Origin: Anniella stebbinsi
Taxonomy: Eukaryota; Chordata; Lepidosauria; Squamata; Anniellidae
Direction: 5' to 3'
DNA length: 64,000 bases
NCBI GenBank assembly: GCA_029215795.1
Contig: JARDYH010000002.1
Span: 366,136,973 to 366,200,972, forward strand
The notes beneath the pieces were generated by a model, which made no database searches, was not told where the DNA came from, and was given only the letters and a program-made list of their open reading frames with translations. A program made the translations under genes and the position numbers. The number at the start of each line of letters is the position of its first letter. Position 1 is the first letter of the stretch. Positions 1-10,387 of this stretch are shown here, one piece after another.

Positions 1-267
1 GTGAGTGAAGCGCAAAGTGCAGCATGTCCCACAAGTATCTGTAGGCAGCCCACCCACCCCACCCCCAGTCTGGTTGACCACAGAATCAATGTGCAAAGAA
101 GCACCACCCATATGTCTCTCGGCCATTTTGCACAAGAGCCACTCTGCACATTCAGGAAAACTGCACGGTACAACCTTTGGGTGTTGTAAAAGGATGCAGG
201 TTGGGGCAAAAACTCCCAACTTCAAGTATGAGCTGATAGGATGTGAGCTAGCAGTGACTGACCAAGC
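1..267. other. Unique sequence, nothing recognised
   Basis: I see no repeat, no splice-flanked frame and no low-complexity tract here. The short open frames carry no recognisable domain. Confidence 0.4.
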
Positions 268-915
268 GCTCCATCACACCTAATAATTTTCCCTGGTTTG
301 CCTCCACGTTTTTTACCTCTGATGCATCAAGCTGATTGTCCCTGTCACCTGAACATGCTGCTCTTTCGCTCGTTTGCTCTTCCACTTCACCCAGACCCTT
401 CTCTTTCTCCCTCTAGTTCATTGGTTGCTCCTTCCCCCCCCCCCTTTAACAAGACATATACAAGTAGGTCCTGGCAGATGAGCACTTCAACCAGACTGCC
501 TTTCTGCCAGGCAAAAATGGAACGAACCTTTAGTCTGGCTCTTTGGGGGCATTGAGGGAGGACAATCCTCTCTCTGCAGAGATTCAGGCGTTGTACTATT
601 TTAAAAAAAGGAGAGATCACTTTCCCCTGCTAGTACCTGATGCAACCCATTCAAGCCAACAGCAAGACTCCAATCACAGCACATGCCACCAACAAAGGAA
701 AATGTGAGGGTACAGCACTAAATGGCAGCTTAAGGGTGCATTAAACGCACTTAGGGAAAATAATCCAGACTTTAAATGTTTTAGGAAAAGACGGAAAAGG
801 CTGGGGAAGAGGCGGGGTGTCAGCAGGACAGGCACGGGCATGTCATGTAAGTAGCGTACCGCAAATCCACACACCAGGCATGGCAAGAGTGCACTCAATC
901 GCTGGTGTGATGGAG
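268..915 (-). mobile_element. Fold-back DNA element, family A copy 1 (MITE-like)
   Basis: The two ends are inverted copies of GCTCCATCACACC (268-280 and 903-915). The body matches, in reverse orientation, the copies at about 11595-12255 and 45888-46445. Shared landmarks are the CTCTGCAGAGA stretch near 570 and the AGGCGGGGTGTCAGC stretch near 810. No coding capacity is visible. The flanks share only CCAAG, so the length of the target duplication and hence the superfamily is unresolved. It is probably a non-autonomous DNA transposon of about 650 bp. Confidence 0.65.
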
Positions 916-916
916 C

Positions 917-1735
917 CCCAAGAAAGAGATTTTGGGGTTGTGGTGGACAGCTCGATGAAAATGTCAACCCAGTGTGCTGCTGCCGTGAAAAAGGCAAATT
1001 CCATGTCAGGCATAATTAGAAAAGGAGTTGAAAATAAACCTGTCAGTATCATACTTAACTGCCTTTATATATCTCTATGGTGCAAACCACATTTAGAATT
1101 ATCTGTACAGTTCTGGTCACTGCATCTAAAAATAAGGCATTGTAGAGCTTGAAAAAGTGCAGAAAAGGGCAAATAAAATGATCAAGGGGCTGGAGCATCT
1201 CCCCTATGAGGGAAGGTTGCAACAGCTGGGATTGTTTAGCTTGGAAAAAAGGAGGCTAAGGGGAGAATTGATAGAGGGGGACAAAATGATCCCTGGTGTG
1301 GAGAATGTGGAGAGGGAGACATTTTTCTCCCTCTCTGAAAATACTAGAGCCCAATGGGGTCATTATCCCATGAAGCTGATTAGTGGGAGATTCAGGACAG
1401 ATCGAAGGAAGGACTCCTTCACATAGTGCATAAATTATGGAACTCACTACCACAAGATGTACTGATGGCCACCTATTTGGATGGCTGTAAAAGGGGATTG
1501 GACAAACTCATGAAGGAGAAGGCGATCAATGGCTACTAGTCCTGATGGCTATACCCATTATCAGAGGCAGTATACCACCAGTTATTGGGGAACATGGGCA
1601 GGAGGGTGCTTTTGCCCTTGTGTCCTGCTTCTGGGTTTCTGAGCAGCTAGTTGGCCACTGTGTGAACAGAATGCTGGACTAGATGGACCCTTGTTCTGAT
1701 CCAGCATCGGGGCTCTTATGTTCTTACTGTGTAGC
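917..1735 (+). mobile_element. CR1/L3-clade LINE, 3' fragment with broken reverse-transcriptase C-terminus
   Basis: The translation shows the C-terminal module of CR1-type ORF2. It starts with a DFGVVVDSS-like stretch (about 925-960), followed by QCAAAVKKAN and then KVQKRANKMIKGLEHLPYE (about 1155-1210) and LGLFSLEKRRLRG. Several frame changes and stop codons follow, so it is dead. The 3' non-coding tail (about 1500-1735) recurs in reverse at 44535-44805. The 5' end is truncated exactly where family A copy 1 ends, so one may have inserted next to or into the other. Confidence 0.75.
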
Positions 1736-1749
1736 CAGTTACTTAATAG

Positions 1750-1935
1750 GGGCAGGAGCCACACCATGTAGGATACAGCACTACGAAAGCAGTATATGGT
1801 ATGTGTCTTATGGGCCCCAACAGTTGTCAGTGCACTTCAATACCGCTATAAAGCAGCAGTCTGGCTCCTGCCTCTTATATACCACTTCCATACCACTTTC
1901 ATGGTGCAATATCCTGCTTGGTGTGGATCTGGCCA
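1750..1935. mobile_element. MITE, family T (GATCTACACC ends), long form
   Basis: The sequence is fold-back, with CAGGAGCCACACCA near the left and TGGTGTGGATCTGGCC at the right. It shares the central TGGGCCCCAACAGTTGTC block with copies at 23652, 28123 and 31081. It has no coding capacity. The superfamily is not proven because no target duplication is clear. Confidence 0.6.
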
Positions 1936-2242
1936 CGGTCGCCTTTTGTCGGCTGTGCTCTCTCGGCATGCAAAGAGGTGTGGATCATGTGGAGAGCGTT
2001 TTGACAGCAAGCAGAGCGGACTGAAGGCTGGGCTGAAGCCTCAGCGCCTTAGCATTTTTTCCCGCGAGGGCAACGGGCAGCCTCAGCAAACTCCGGGGGG
2101 GGGGGGAGCGTAATTTCCTGCTCCCTGTGAGCAAAGATATGGATTCGTGGATACAGAACGACCCTGAACAGCACTGGGAGACTGATGAGGAAACATCAGC
2201 TCAGCTCCTCCTCTCGCGGCACTGCTTGCCTGGTTTAGGGAG
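1936..2242. other. Unique sequence, nothing recognised
   Basis: Apart from a run of G at about 2095-2107, I see no repeat or gene signal. Confidence 0.35.
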
Positions 2243-2425
2243 GGGCTAGGACCACAGAGACCTGGATTCAAATCCCTCCCTGCTCAGGCATGAAGGCCAC
2301 TGGGTGCTGTCATCTCTTTGCCAACCTACTTCAGAAGGTGACTGTGAGGATAAAATTGGGAGGGGCCCAGCCTAATTTCTTTGGAGGAAGTGCAAGATGG
2401 ATGGACAAATAAATGAAAGGGAGGA
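2243..2425 (+). mobile_element. tRNA-derived SINE (degenerate)
   Basis: A pol III B-box-like GATTCAAATCC lies at 2265-2275. It is followed by the CTCAGGCATGAAGGCCACTG and GTGAGGATAAAATTGGGAGG segments of a common reptile tRNA-SINE. The same family appears in reverse at 45660-45893 and in decayed form at 28258-28400. The A box is poor, so it is probably inactive. Confidence 0.55.
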
Positions 2426-3040
2426 ATCCCCCTTTTCATCTCCACCTGCCACCTGCTTCAGGGCCAGTTCCTGCTCTAAAACTGATCCACAGGAGCAGCC
2501 TCAAATGTTCCCAGGCAGGCATTCACATGGAGAAGCAGAACGTGTGAAATGGACAGTCGCAGGTATTGTCAGCAAAAAAAAGAATACGCTTATCATTATT
2601 GTGACAGCAATTTTTCCACAAATGCAATTAGTGGCTAATGAATCCCAGCCGAAAGGCAAAATCAAATGAATTAAAATGCAAATAACTACTTGTCTGCTCA
2701 TTTTGACAGAATGTCTTCCTCAGTGGCCGGTTTTCTAAAAATATACATAAAAATAGTGATAAGTACCTTGGATAGAAGGGCAGGAATTACAGTTTTAACT
2801 ATGGTAATAAAATATTGTAAGGAGCAGATGAGACCTCCCAAAGCTGTTAAGTACTCAAAAGAGATCATTTTTACATAAATTTTACATTCTGCCGAAACAC
2901 ATTTGGCCCATGTTTTAAATGTAATGACTGAGCACGATTTTTAACACACTATCTTTGTTGAATGTTCATAAAAAGTGCTCTGTATAACTTGTACTTTGTA
3001 TTAAATGTTATTTACTGTTCATTTCCTTAACTTCTTTGTA
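2426..3040. other. Unique AT-rich sequence, no gene seen
   Basis: This stretch has poly-A and poly-T patches only. No splice-bounded open frame or known repeat was recognised. Confidence 0.35.
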
Positions 3041-3044
3041 ATTG

Positions 3045-3411
3045 ATTGTTCTCCCTCGGAGTAGCTTCCCTACTCCGAGGGAAGCTCGGAGGACAGCAAC
3101 AAGGGAGAGGGCCTTCTCTGTGGTGGCCCCTCAATTATGGAATGATCTCCCCGATGAGGCCCGCCTGGCGCCAACACTGTTATCTTTTCGGCGCCAGGTC
3201 AAAACTTTTCTTTTCTCCCAGGCATTTTAACAGCTCAAGTTGAGGTTTGACATTATGGCCAGGCTTAACAGTTAAAATGTTTTAAAGTGTTTTAATGATA
3301 GCTGTTTTATGTTTATGGTTTTAAATTTTGTATATTGTCTTTTTAATGCTCAATCTTTTCAATTTTTGTAAACCGCCCAGAGAGATTCAGCTATGGGGCG
3401 GTATATAAGTG
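3045..3411 (+). mobile_element. L2/CR1-type LINE 3' end
   Basis: An open stretch at about 3096-3230 encodes a LINE C-terminal signature (TRERAFSVVAPQLWNDLPDE, then FRRQVKTFLFSQ). The 3' UTR has the AACCGCCCAGAGAG motif at about 3370 and a GGGGCGGTATATAAGTG stretch, and it ends in a TAA tail. The same tail type, in reverse, is at 38690 and 59888. A small hairpin sits at the 5' break (3048-3090). Confidence 0.75.
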
Positions 3412-3416
3412 TAATA

Positions 3417-3452
<36 letters not shown>
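3412..3452. repeat. (TAA)n microsatellite at LINE tail
   Basis: About 13 TAA units directly continue the 3' tail of the preceding LINE. Confidence 0.95.
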
Positions 3453-3804
3453 CTGATGACGCTCTGAGTGATGGCTTCTCTTGCATGCCAGGAAATTGCC
3501 GCTTGTAGCAGCTTATGGACTAACTTTCATGACAACTTAAGTAACAGGTCAAGTGAATCTGAGAGAGGCTCTGGATGTGCCCATGCCAAACTTCCACAAT
3601 TTTTGGTACGAGTGATGCTCCTCCACCCACCCACCCCATATACTTGCAAAGTGCTGTTTGCCAGCAACATGCATAATCATGTAACACGCCAAAGCACCAA
3701 TGTGACATTTTTGAAGGAGATGTTACTGGAGATAACAGACTTGCATGTGTCATGAGAGCATCATGCACTCTGCCTGTTTCCAATAAACCTGCTTGCCCAT
3801 TAAG
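3453..3804. other. Unique sequence, nothing recognised
   Basis: No repeat, RNA gene or exon-like segment was seen. Confidence 0.35.
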
Positions 3805-4110
3805 ACCTTGCAGGGGGCCTCTGCTCCACCTCCCAACACTCTCTGAGGTGATTGGGCAGGACAGGGCCTACTTGGTGGGGGCACCTATGCTCTAGAGCCC
3901 CTTCCCCTCAAGGCCTGCTTGGCCTCTCCCTTACCAAGATCCAGTCCTGAAGGTCTGTTAAAACTGTCCTTTTCAGGTACACTTTAATATTGTCTTGATC
4001 TTTAGAGTTGATTGATCATGAAGCTGTTGTAAAAAAAAAGTAGTGCTTTTTTATCTTGCTTTAGGGAGTCACTTTGGGGCTCTATATGCAGCTGAAAAGT
4101 GCCATGGGAA
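3805..4110 (+). mobile_element. Possible decayed LINE 3' end
   Basis: The stretch CTGTTAAAACTGTCCTTTTC followed by CAGGTACACTTTAATATTG, and a later GGGAGTCACTTTGGGGCTCT, resembles the end of a LINE ORF2 plus its 3' UTR. The match is from memory of family layout only. Confidence 0.3.
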
Positions 4111-4182
4111 CATCAATCCCACATTTGGTGTGGTGAGCACATGACCTAAGCTGCCTTCACACTCTGTTTTAGGAGTTGAACA

Positions 4183-4183
<1 letters not shown>

Positions 4184-4221
<38 letters not shown>

Positions 4222-4222
4222 T
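4184..4222. repeat. (TAA)n microsatellite, tail of minus-strand L2
   Basis: About 13 TAA units abut the conserved L2 3' tail, which lies at 4223 onward on the other strand. Confidence 0.95.
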
Positions 4223-5370
4223 TATTTTTTACCCGCCTCTCCGCCTGGATCGAGGCGGGGAACAACAATATAATAAAATACATAAAACTGATTAAAACAT
4301 GACACATATTATTAAAACTGCATAAAAACATCCTAAAACATCCTTAAAACACTCTAAAATACCACTGGATATGCCTGCCGGAAGAGAACAGTCTTTATGG
4401 CTTTCTTAAATTCTAAAAGACTGTTAAGTTGACGAGTCTCCTCTGGCAGGTCATTCCACAGTCTGGGAGCGGCAGAAGAGAAGGTCCTCTGGGTAACAGT
4501 TGTCAGCCTAGTCTTGGCCGACCGCAGTAAGTTCTTCCCAGAGGACCTGAGCGTGCGGGGCGGATTGTATGGGAGAAGGTGATCCCGCAGGTAACCTGGA
4601 CCCAAACCATGTAGGGCTTTAAAGGTAATAACCAACACTGTATACTTCGCCTGGAAACTAATTGGCAGCCAGTGGAGCAATTTTAAAGCTGGCGTAATAT
4701 GGTCACCCCTAGGTGTACCGGTGACCAACCTGGCTGCCATATTTTGAACAAGTTGAAGTTTCCGGACTAGGCACAAAGGTAGCCCTATGTACAGTGCAGT
4801 ACAGAAGTCGAGCCTCGAAGTTACCAGGGCTACCGTCTATAGGTCTTCCAACTCTAGGAAGGGGCACAGCTGGTGTATCAGCCGAAGCTGATAGTAGGCA
4901 CTACTGGCAGTCGCAGCTATCTGAGCTGTCATTTGGAGCGATGGATCCAGGAGCACCCCAAGCTGCGAACACAGTCTTTCAGGGGGAGTGTAACCCCATC
5001 CAGAACCGGTTGACACACCTCCAAACCCAGGTTGCGGCCTTTGACAGCAAGCACCTCCATCTTGTCTGGATTCAGCTCCAGTTTGTTTTTCCTCATCCAG
5101 CCCATTACCGCCTCCAAGCATTCATTCGGAGGAGGCACGCTATCCTTAGCTGAAGCTGTTATCGAAGGCATAGAGAAATATATTTGGGTGTCATCAGCAT
5201 ACTGATAGCACCCCGCCCCATGCCTCCGGATGATCTCTCCCAGGGGTTTCATATAAATGTTAAACAGCATTGGGGAAAGGATGGCACCTTGCGGTATGCC
5301 ACACAGCAGCTCCTTCTTTGCGGAGCAGCTATCCCCAAGCATCACCATCTGGAAACTGCCCGAGACATAG
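4223..5370 (-). mobile_element. L2-type LINE, 3' portion of ORF2 and 3' UTR
   Basis: On the minus strand this reads as the C-terminal half of an L2 reverse transcriptase. GIPQGAILSPMLFNIY (about 5245-5295) and the catalytic YADD (5190-5201) are present. A FKALHGLGPGYL segment (about 4590-4625) and a TFSSAAPRLWNDLPEE segment (about 4440-4490) follow. Frameshifts split it into at least three frames, so it is inactive. The 3' UTR contains the CCTCGATCC/GGCGGGT signature at 4230-4262, shared with six other L2 tails in this window. The upstream half is at 11276-11425, separated by the retrovirus. Confidence 0.85.
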
Positions 5371-5633
5371 TGTGAGGGAACTGACCCCCAGTCACTTGAC
5401 CAAAGTGACTCCATTTTGAGTAATGCCCCCCCATTCTCTTCTTTTTCTCATAAGTAGCTTCTATGCTGTTGTAACTGCATGCAGGCAGCAGACCACAGAC
5501 CATGTGACCTGGCCTAGTAAGAAGTAACAGACCATTCCAGACCATATAAGGAGAAACGCCTGCTACCATACCGTTATGTTGCGCACGCATTATCCTGTTG
5601 TATGACACGTATATTTCCTGTTTGCTTGAAATG

Positions 5634-5640
5634 TATAAGA
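5634..5640 (+). promoter_or_regulatory. LTR TATA-like box
   Basis: TATAAGA lies about 75 bp upstream of the polyadenylation signal. It is the most plausible U3 core promoter element. A second AT-rich candidate, CCATATAAGG, is upstream at about 5540. Confidence 0.5.
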
Positions 5641-5710
5641 GACTGGGTCACCCAAAGGGGGGGGGGGCTGCAGTCTGTGGAACGATTCCAGGCTGTGGTC
5701 TTTGCTAGCA

Positions 5711-5716
5711 AATAAA
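5711..5716 (+). promoter_or_regulatory. LTR polyadenylation signal
   Basis: AATAAA lies near the end of the LTR, as expected for the R region. The same signal is at 11215-11220 in the 3' LTR. Confidence 0.7.
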
Positions 5717-5774
5717 GGCTATCTGTTTGGAACTTGAACTTTGGACTGGTCTCCGATTAATTACTGTAACATTT

Positions 5775-5792
5775 TGGTGCATTGGCCGGGAA
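5775..5792 (+). promoter_or_regulatory. Retroviral primer binding site, tRNA-Gly type
   Basis: The sequence TGGTGCATTGGCCGGGAA starts three bases after the LTR. It is complementary to the 3' end of vertebrate tRNA-Gly(GCC), including CCA. The primer assignment rests on recall of the tRNA sequence. Confidence 0.8.
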
Positions 5793-6058
5793 TCATCCCT
5801 CACTGGGAGACCCGCTAATCGGAGAACCATACCAGGGAGATTTCCCCCGCTTCCGCTTGGTTCCCCGCGGCCCCCAGCCGGCCGTGGCCCTCCTTGGGAG
5901 CGCGCCTCCAGCCTTTAGCTGGTGCCCATACAGGTTCTGCGGCAGGTCCGGGGACAGTGCGGAACAAAAACGGACTGAGCGGAAGTTCAGTGCAGATACC
6001 CTTCTGCCCAGCGCTGGGACATCTGGACCAGGCAAGTATCAGGGGAATTGCCTATCTT

Positions 6059-6177
6059 GTTTTGTATTGGCTGACTCAGCAGAGTCGAAGGAGGGCCTGA
6101 TCAACCCTCGGAATTGTAGACGCGCGTATTGTTTGGTATTGCCCGACTCAGTAGAGTCGAAGGGGGAGCCTGATCAT
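6059..6177 (+). repeat. Twice-repeated hairpin motif in the retroviral leader
   Basis: Two diverged copies of about 40 bp start near 6068 and 6139. Each carries GACTCAG[CT]AGAGTC, which folds on itself, and ends in CCTGATCA. The leader position would suit a packaging or dimer-linkage structure, but that is inference. Confidence 0.55.
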
Positions 6178-6481
6178 CTCCCAATAACGGTAAACTGTTT
6201 CTGTTTCTTTGAACTGGGAGGTCTGGGAGGACGGGTGTCGTCCTGGATGTTTGATGTGTGTATGACTGCCTGATTTCCATTGCTGACCGTTGGGCAGTAG
6301 CCCTGGGACGCCTCTGGGTGTCTTGAATTGCCAGCAGCGTGGGCTGGTAGTGAAGAGATTGCATTCCTCTGTGTCAGCTGCCTGACTCCCCCAATTCCTA
6401 CAGTCGGACGGTTCCCTGTCAATCTTCCCTGCTGTGTATTGTCTGTCTGGTTGATTATATTGTGTATTAGTCAAGAAAAGG

Positions 6482-7660
6482 ATGGAGGGAGGTTTTTTGA
6501 CCCCACTGAACCTGATGATTAAGCATTTCAGTAAAGTTTTTGATCAAACGAAGTGCAATGTAGATTTTATGGAAGCTAAGTGCTACTATGACTGGCCTGC
6601 TCTAGGACCCCTTGTAAAATTGCCCCCCCAAGGTACTTCCTCTGACCCCTATATTTCCCGAGTTTAGAACCTTGCCATCATAGAAAGGGGGGACCCCTCA
6701 GTTCAGAGGACATTCCATGCACAGAGAGCTAATTGAAAGTAGCCAGACACCCCCCCCCCCCACCATAAGCACGAGAAGTTGGCCGAAGATGCAGCCCTTA
6801 TTATGATGAACCAAGTAAAAAAGACCCCAAGATGCAAGGCTCCTGTGACTGCCACCTCCTGATGTCCCAGACGTCCCTAGGTCCGGACCAGACATCCTGG
6901 CTCCCTCTCCGATCTCCCAAGACTCCACTGCACGGCCATCAGCTGTCACCTCTGCACCTGTAGACCCCACTTTGTTTGATGTGAGAGTCGAGAAACTGAC
7001 CCGCCTGTTCCGGACCCTGCCACACCAGCCGGCTCCACCTCAGAAATTTGGCTGCTAACACAGGCACCGAGACAAGAATTTTCCCTGTCCGTGAGAGTCC
7101 CACCATTGTTCCTGCCGTCACCGACCCTGCCACGAATGTGTCCACGTACCAGACCTACGTCCCCTCTCCTACTGAATTCCAGAACTGAACTGCCTGAATT
7201 GAACTGAGCTCTTGAACTAAACTGGAAGAACCACGGACCCACCTATGAAGAAGAGCCCGAGAAGTTTGTAGACATGATTGAGGATGTAAAATGACCATAA
7301 TCCAACATGGGCTGATTTCCAACAACTAATGGGATATCTCCTGACAACTGAACAGAGACTACAGACCCAGGCTAATCTCGAAAATGCAGCCACAGAACGG
7401 GGCCAGAGAGAAGGCATCCCCGACCCCAACCAGAGCAACACCGCCTATGCCCCAAGATTAGACACTCAATGGAATATACAGACTACAGAAGGATGCAGAC
7501 ATCAGCGTGATTACCAGCAAGCATTTATTAATGCCATCAAGAAAGGCAGGCGTACAATGATGAACATGCAGAAAATCCATGAGATTCCAGCCGAACCCAA
7601 GCCATCAACTGCGTACCACAGCCCAACAGCGAAAAAGAACTCAGAGTTTTCCTCGGCATG
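6482..7660 (+). pseudogene. gag: Degenerate retroviral gag
   Basis: A 62-codon frame from 6482 resembles gammaretroviral matrix: it has a TPLNL start region and a WPALGPLVKLPPQGT segment like the conserved WP...PPEGTF of that family. The second residue is Glu rather than Gly, so no myristoylation site is visible at this ATG. A proline-rich stretch with many stops follows (about 6690-7200). Capsid-like sequence begins near 7235 (EEEPEKFVDMIEDVK) and continues after a frame break to about 7600 (QQLMGYLLTTEQRLQ). No CCHC zinc knuckle remains, since the sequence jumps from capsid directly into pol. In the living family Gag builds the particle; this copy cannot. Confidence 0.75.
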
Positions 7661-9130
7661 GCCGGCTATTGTTGCATCTGAATCCTGAATTATGCAGCCT
7701 TAACACAGCCCCTCTATGAACTCCTGAAAACCAACCTACCTGAGTCAGCCCCGCTCGAGTGGACAACAGAAGCCACCCACAGCCTCCGAGACCTGAAGAT
7801 TGCTCTTACCAGCCCCCCAGCCCTAGGACTGCCTGATATCAGCAAGCCCTTTCACTTGTATGTAGATGAAAGAAAAGGAACTGCTGTCGGAGTCCTAACT
7901 CAGCACATAAGCTCCTGGAACCGCCCTGTTGCTTACCTAAGTAAGAACACCGATCCTGTCAGTCGTGGATGGCCCGGCTGTCTTCGCTGCATTGCTGCTG
8001 CATGCCGGTTCCTGACTAAGGCCATAAAGAAAGACTGTGCCACTCTAAACCCTGCTACCTTAATGCCTCTGCCTGAAAACCCTGTAAGATTATAGAAACC
8101 GTGCATTCCAGTCAACCTGATTCTAAAAACACTCCAATTCCTGGAAGCGTCGCTCTGTTTACAGAAGGAAGAAGTTTTGTCCGAAATGAAACCAGATACT
8201 CTGACTACGCAGTAGTCACTGAAAATGAGATTCTACTGACCAGTTCTGCCCAGAATTGAAACCAGATACTCTGACTACGCAGTAGTCACTGAAAATGAGA
8301 TTCTACTGACTAGTTCTGCCCAGAAAGCAGAACTAGTAGCCGCCCCAGAATGGGCAAAGGAGAAGCAGTTTTGTCATACCTGATTGTCTGGAAACCAGAG
8401 CTGTTATCTACTGCAGAGCAAGATCAAAAAGAAAATTACAGCGAAGCTGTTTCCTGTCAGCATTAGTTATTATGCTGAAACCACATCCTTCCACCAGCCT
8501 TACACTGAAAGAAAAAGAAAAAAAAAAAAAGGAAGCATTGAAGAAGCTGGCCAGCCTCTGCACAGACGTCTCTAGAGGATGTATAAGAACAACCCAAGAA
8601 AAGGCCCAGTCCCATGGCCTGGTCAAATACTGAGAGGCAGCCGTCCCTTCAACTAGATTTCACACACATGCCACCAGCTGCTGGTTACAAGCTCCTCCTA
8701 GTAGCGCCGTCTGCACTTTCTCTGGATGAGTAGAAGCCTGGCCTGCAAAAGCAGAAGTTCAAAAGAAGTGACAAAGCACTTATTAGATGTCCAGGCAGAT
8801 AAACAGTGACAACAGAGCAGCCTTTCAAGCAGAAGTCCCTTGCTGTCCGTGGCCCTGCTCCACATGCGTTGTACATCAAGAACCAATAGACTAACCCCTT
8901 ATGAACTGGTCTATTAAGCCCAGGGACCAAGTACATGTCAAAAGTTATAAGAAAAATCTTTTAAGAAAAACTTGGGATGGCCCCTCCACAGTTTTACTGC
9001 CTTAAAAGTTAAAAGAACCCCATCTGGATCCATTGGAGCCGTGTGAAAGCAGCAGCAGCTGCCCATACAGACCAATGGCAAGTTGCCAAGCAACACCGAC
9101 TGAAAATGATGCTGGAGAAATTGCCTACAT
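7641..9130 (+). pseudogene. pol: Degenerate retroviral pol (late RT, RNase H, integrase remnants)
   Basis: The protease and the catalytic part of reverse transcriptase are missing. The first pol-like residues (about 7640-7730) match the thumb/connection region (RVFLGMAGY, then YAALTQPLYELLK in another frame). PFHLYVDE (about 7848-7871) and GVLTQ mark the tether and start of RNase H, and an LFTEG stretch (about 8155) replaces the usual catalytic FTDGS. A 70-bp tandem duplication disrupts this domain. Integrase is represented by LDFTHMPPAAGYKLL (about 8655-8698), which holds the first acidic residue of the DDE triad, and by a TFSG..VEAWPA segment with a stop in place of Trp. The central core is deleted, and a C-terminal barrel remnant lies at about 8900-9060. 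Confidence 0.75.
8187..8326 (+). repeat. 70-bp tandem duplication inside the RNase H remnant
   Basis: Positions 8187-8256 are repeated at 8257-8326, with only small differences (CCAG versus CTAG in the second half). Seventy is not a multiple of three, so the frame is destroyed. Confidence 0.9.
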
Positions 9131-9239
9131 CGCTGGACGCGACGGGAGAAGCCTCCCCAGGGCCGGTGCCCGAGGGAGCGAAGTGACTGGGGGCGCTGCA
9201 TCCCTTCCCATCCCGGATAGAGGAAGTGGACACCGCCCG

Positions 9240-10387
9240 AAGACTCCTGAAAGACTTTCAGTATCAATGCTCTTATTAATCCCAGCCTCTAGTGATGTCA
9301 CTCCCTGTCAGTCATGTATTCAGACTGTCAAATTGCATAACCAGATCAAACAGATGCTCATTTATCAGAATAGGCTCCAGTGTAAGAGCAAAGTGCAACC
9401 GTGCACTTTTCAGAACGTCACTTACTCCGCCTGCATACAAAACAGTGCCATCACCTGTTTCAACCCGAAGGAGGCCCCTGCCCAGTGGAGTCTCGAGGTC
9501 AGAGGCCCCAGTGGACAGGGGACAGTACTACAATGAATGTCCCTATTAGAATTGTGTATGATAGGCCACGTGAGAAAAAGAACACGAGGGAATCCACATG
9601 CCAGCCTCACCAAAGTTCCAGTTCTAAGTTCCTGCACCGCCCAGAGATGTAATTTAGTAATTTTTCACCTCTGCTGAGACTGTTGTTAGCTCCCTCAATG
9701 TCAGTAACTGTTATGTATGCGGAGGTACCCAATTGGGGGACCAGTGGCCATGGGAGGCAGCTGAATTGAATGTCAGCCAGCCGTATAATGAGCCAAATCC
9801 TCACAGTCAGTAGATGTTAGGGGACACCGTTGTGAGTCAGTAGTGCCTCCAGCACCTGCATCCATCAGCCCCCAAGATTAGAGAAACCCCCTGTGAATCA
9901 CTCACCACCCTGAATGGCTCCGAAATCTCCTACTGGCCAAACCAGTCCGTAATTCCTAACAATCAGTTGTGGCCTGCGAGTCTCCAATCCCGAATAAACA
10001 CCACCCAAAGTCAGAGCTCCAATTGGCCGTCCCCCAAGGGATTGTATTGGATCTGTGGGCAGTATGCTCATTCTGAACTCCCTGAACCCTGGGCAGGCAC
10101 TTGCACCCTAAAAGAGATTCGCCCCTCCTTCTTTCTGGTCCCCTTGTCAGAAGGTGTGCGTCTGGGCCACCCAGCGTACAACAAGCGCAGCATATCCCCC
10201 AATGTTAAAATTGCGGACTAGAAAGATGATAAGTGGCCCCCCTGAGAGGATTGTTCAGTATTATGGCCCTGCCATCTGGCACAAGATGGTATATCGGGGT
10301 ACAGAACCCCCATTTATATGCTTAACAGAATCATACGTTTGCAAGCAGTTCTAGAACTAATAACCAATGAAACTGCAAGAGTACTGA
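9240..10387 (+). pseudogene. env: Degenerate retroviral env, surface (SU) part
   Basis: A partly open stretch (to about 9536) holds several cysteines, including a CQSC pair at 9306-9317, and Asn-X-Ser/Thr sites. This fits an envelope surface subunit, where CXXC motifs are common in gammaretroviral types. After 9536 the frames are broken by stops, with islands such as SYWPNQS-like and WPASLQSRINT near 9930-10000. The assignment rests mainly on position, directly upstream of a clear transmembrane subunit. Confidence 0.55.

Larger units (their letters stand above)
5371..5771 (+). repeat. 5' LTR of the endogenous retrovirus
   Basis: This 401-bp LTR has TG...CA ends. Compared with the 3' LTR it shows two substitutions (ACCATTCC versus ACCGTTCC, AAACGCC versus AAACACC) and differs in a C run (7 versus 8) and a G run (11 versus 8). 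Confidence 0.95.

Noticed and set aside
268..915. 8-bp hAT duplication for family A
   Set aside because: The flanks share only CCAAG, and the other two copies show no matching flanks, so I did not assign the superfamily.
5793..6273. Open frames in the retroviral leader
   Set aside because: They lie between primer site and gag, start within or next to the primer site and have no similarity to a viral protein. Leader sequences are non-coding by position.
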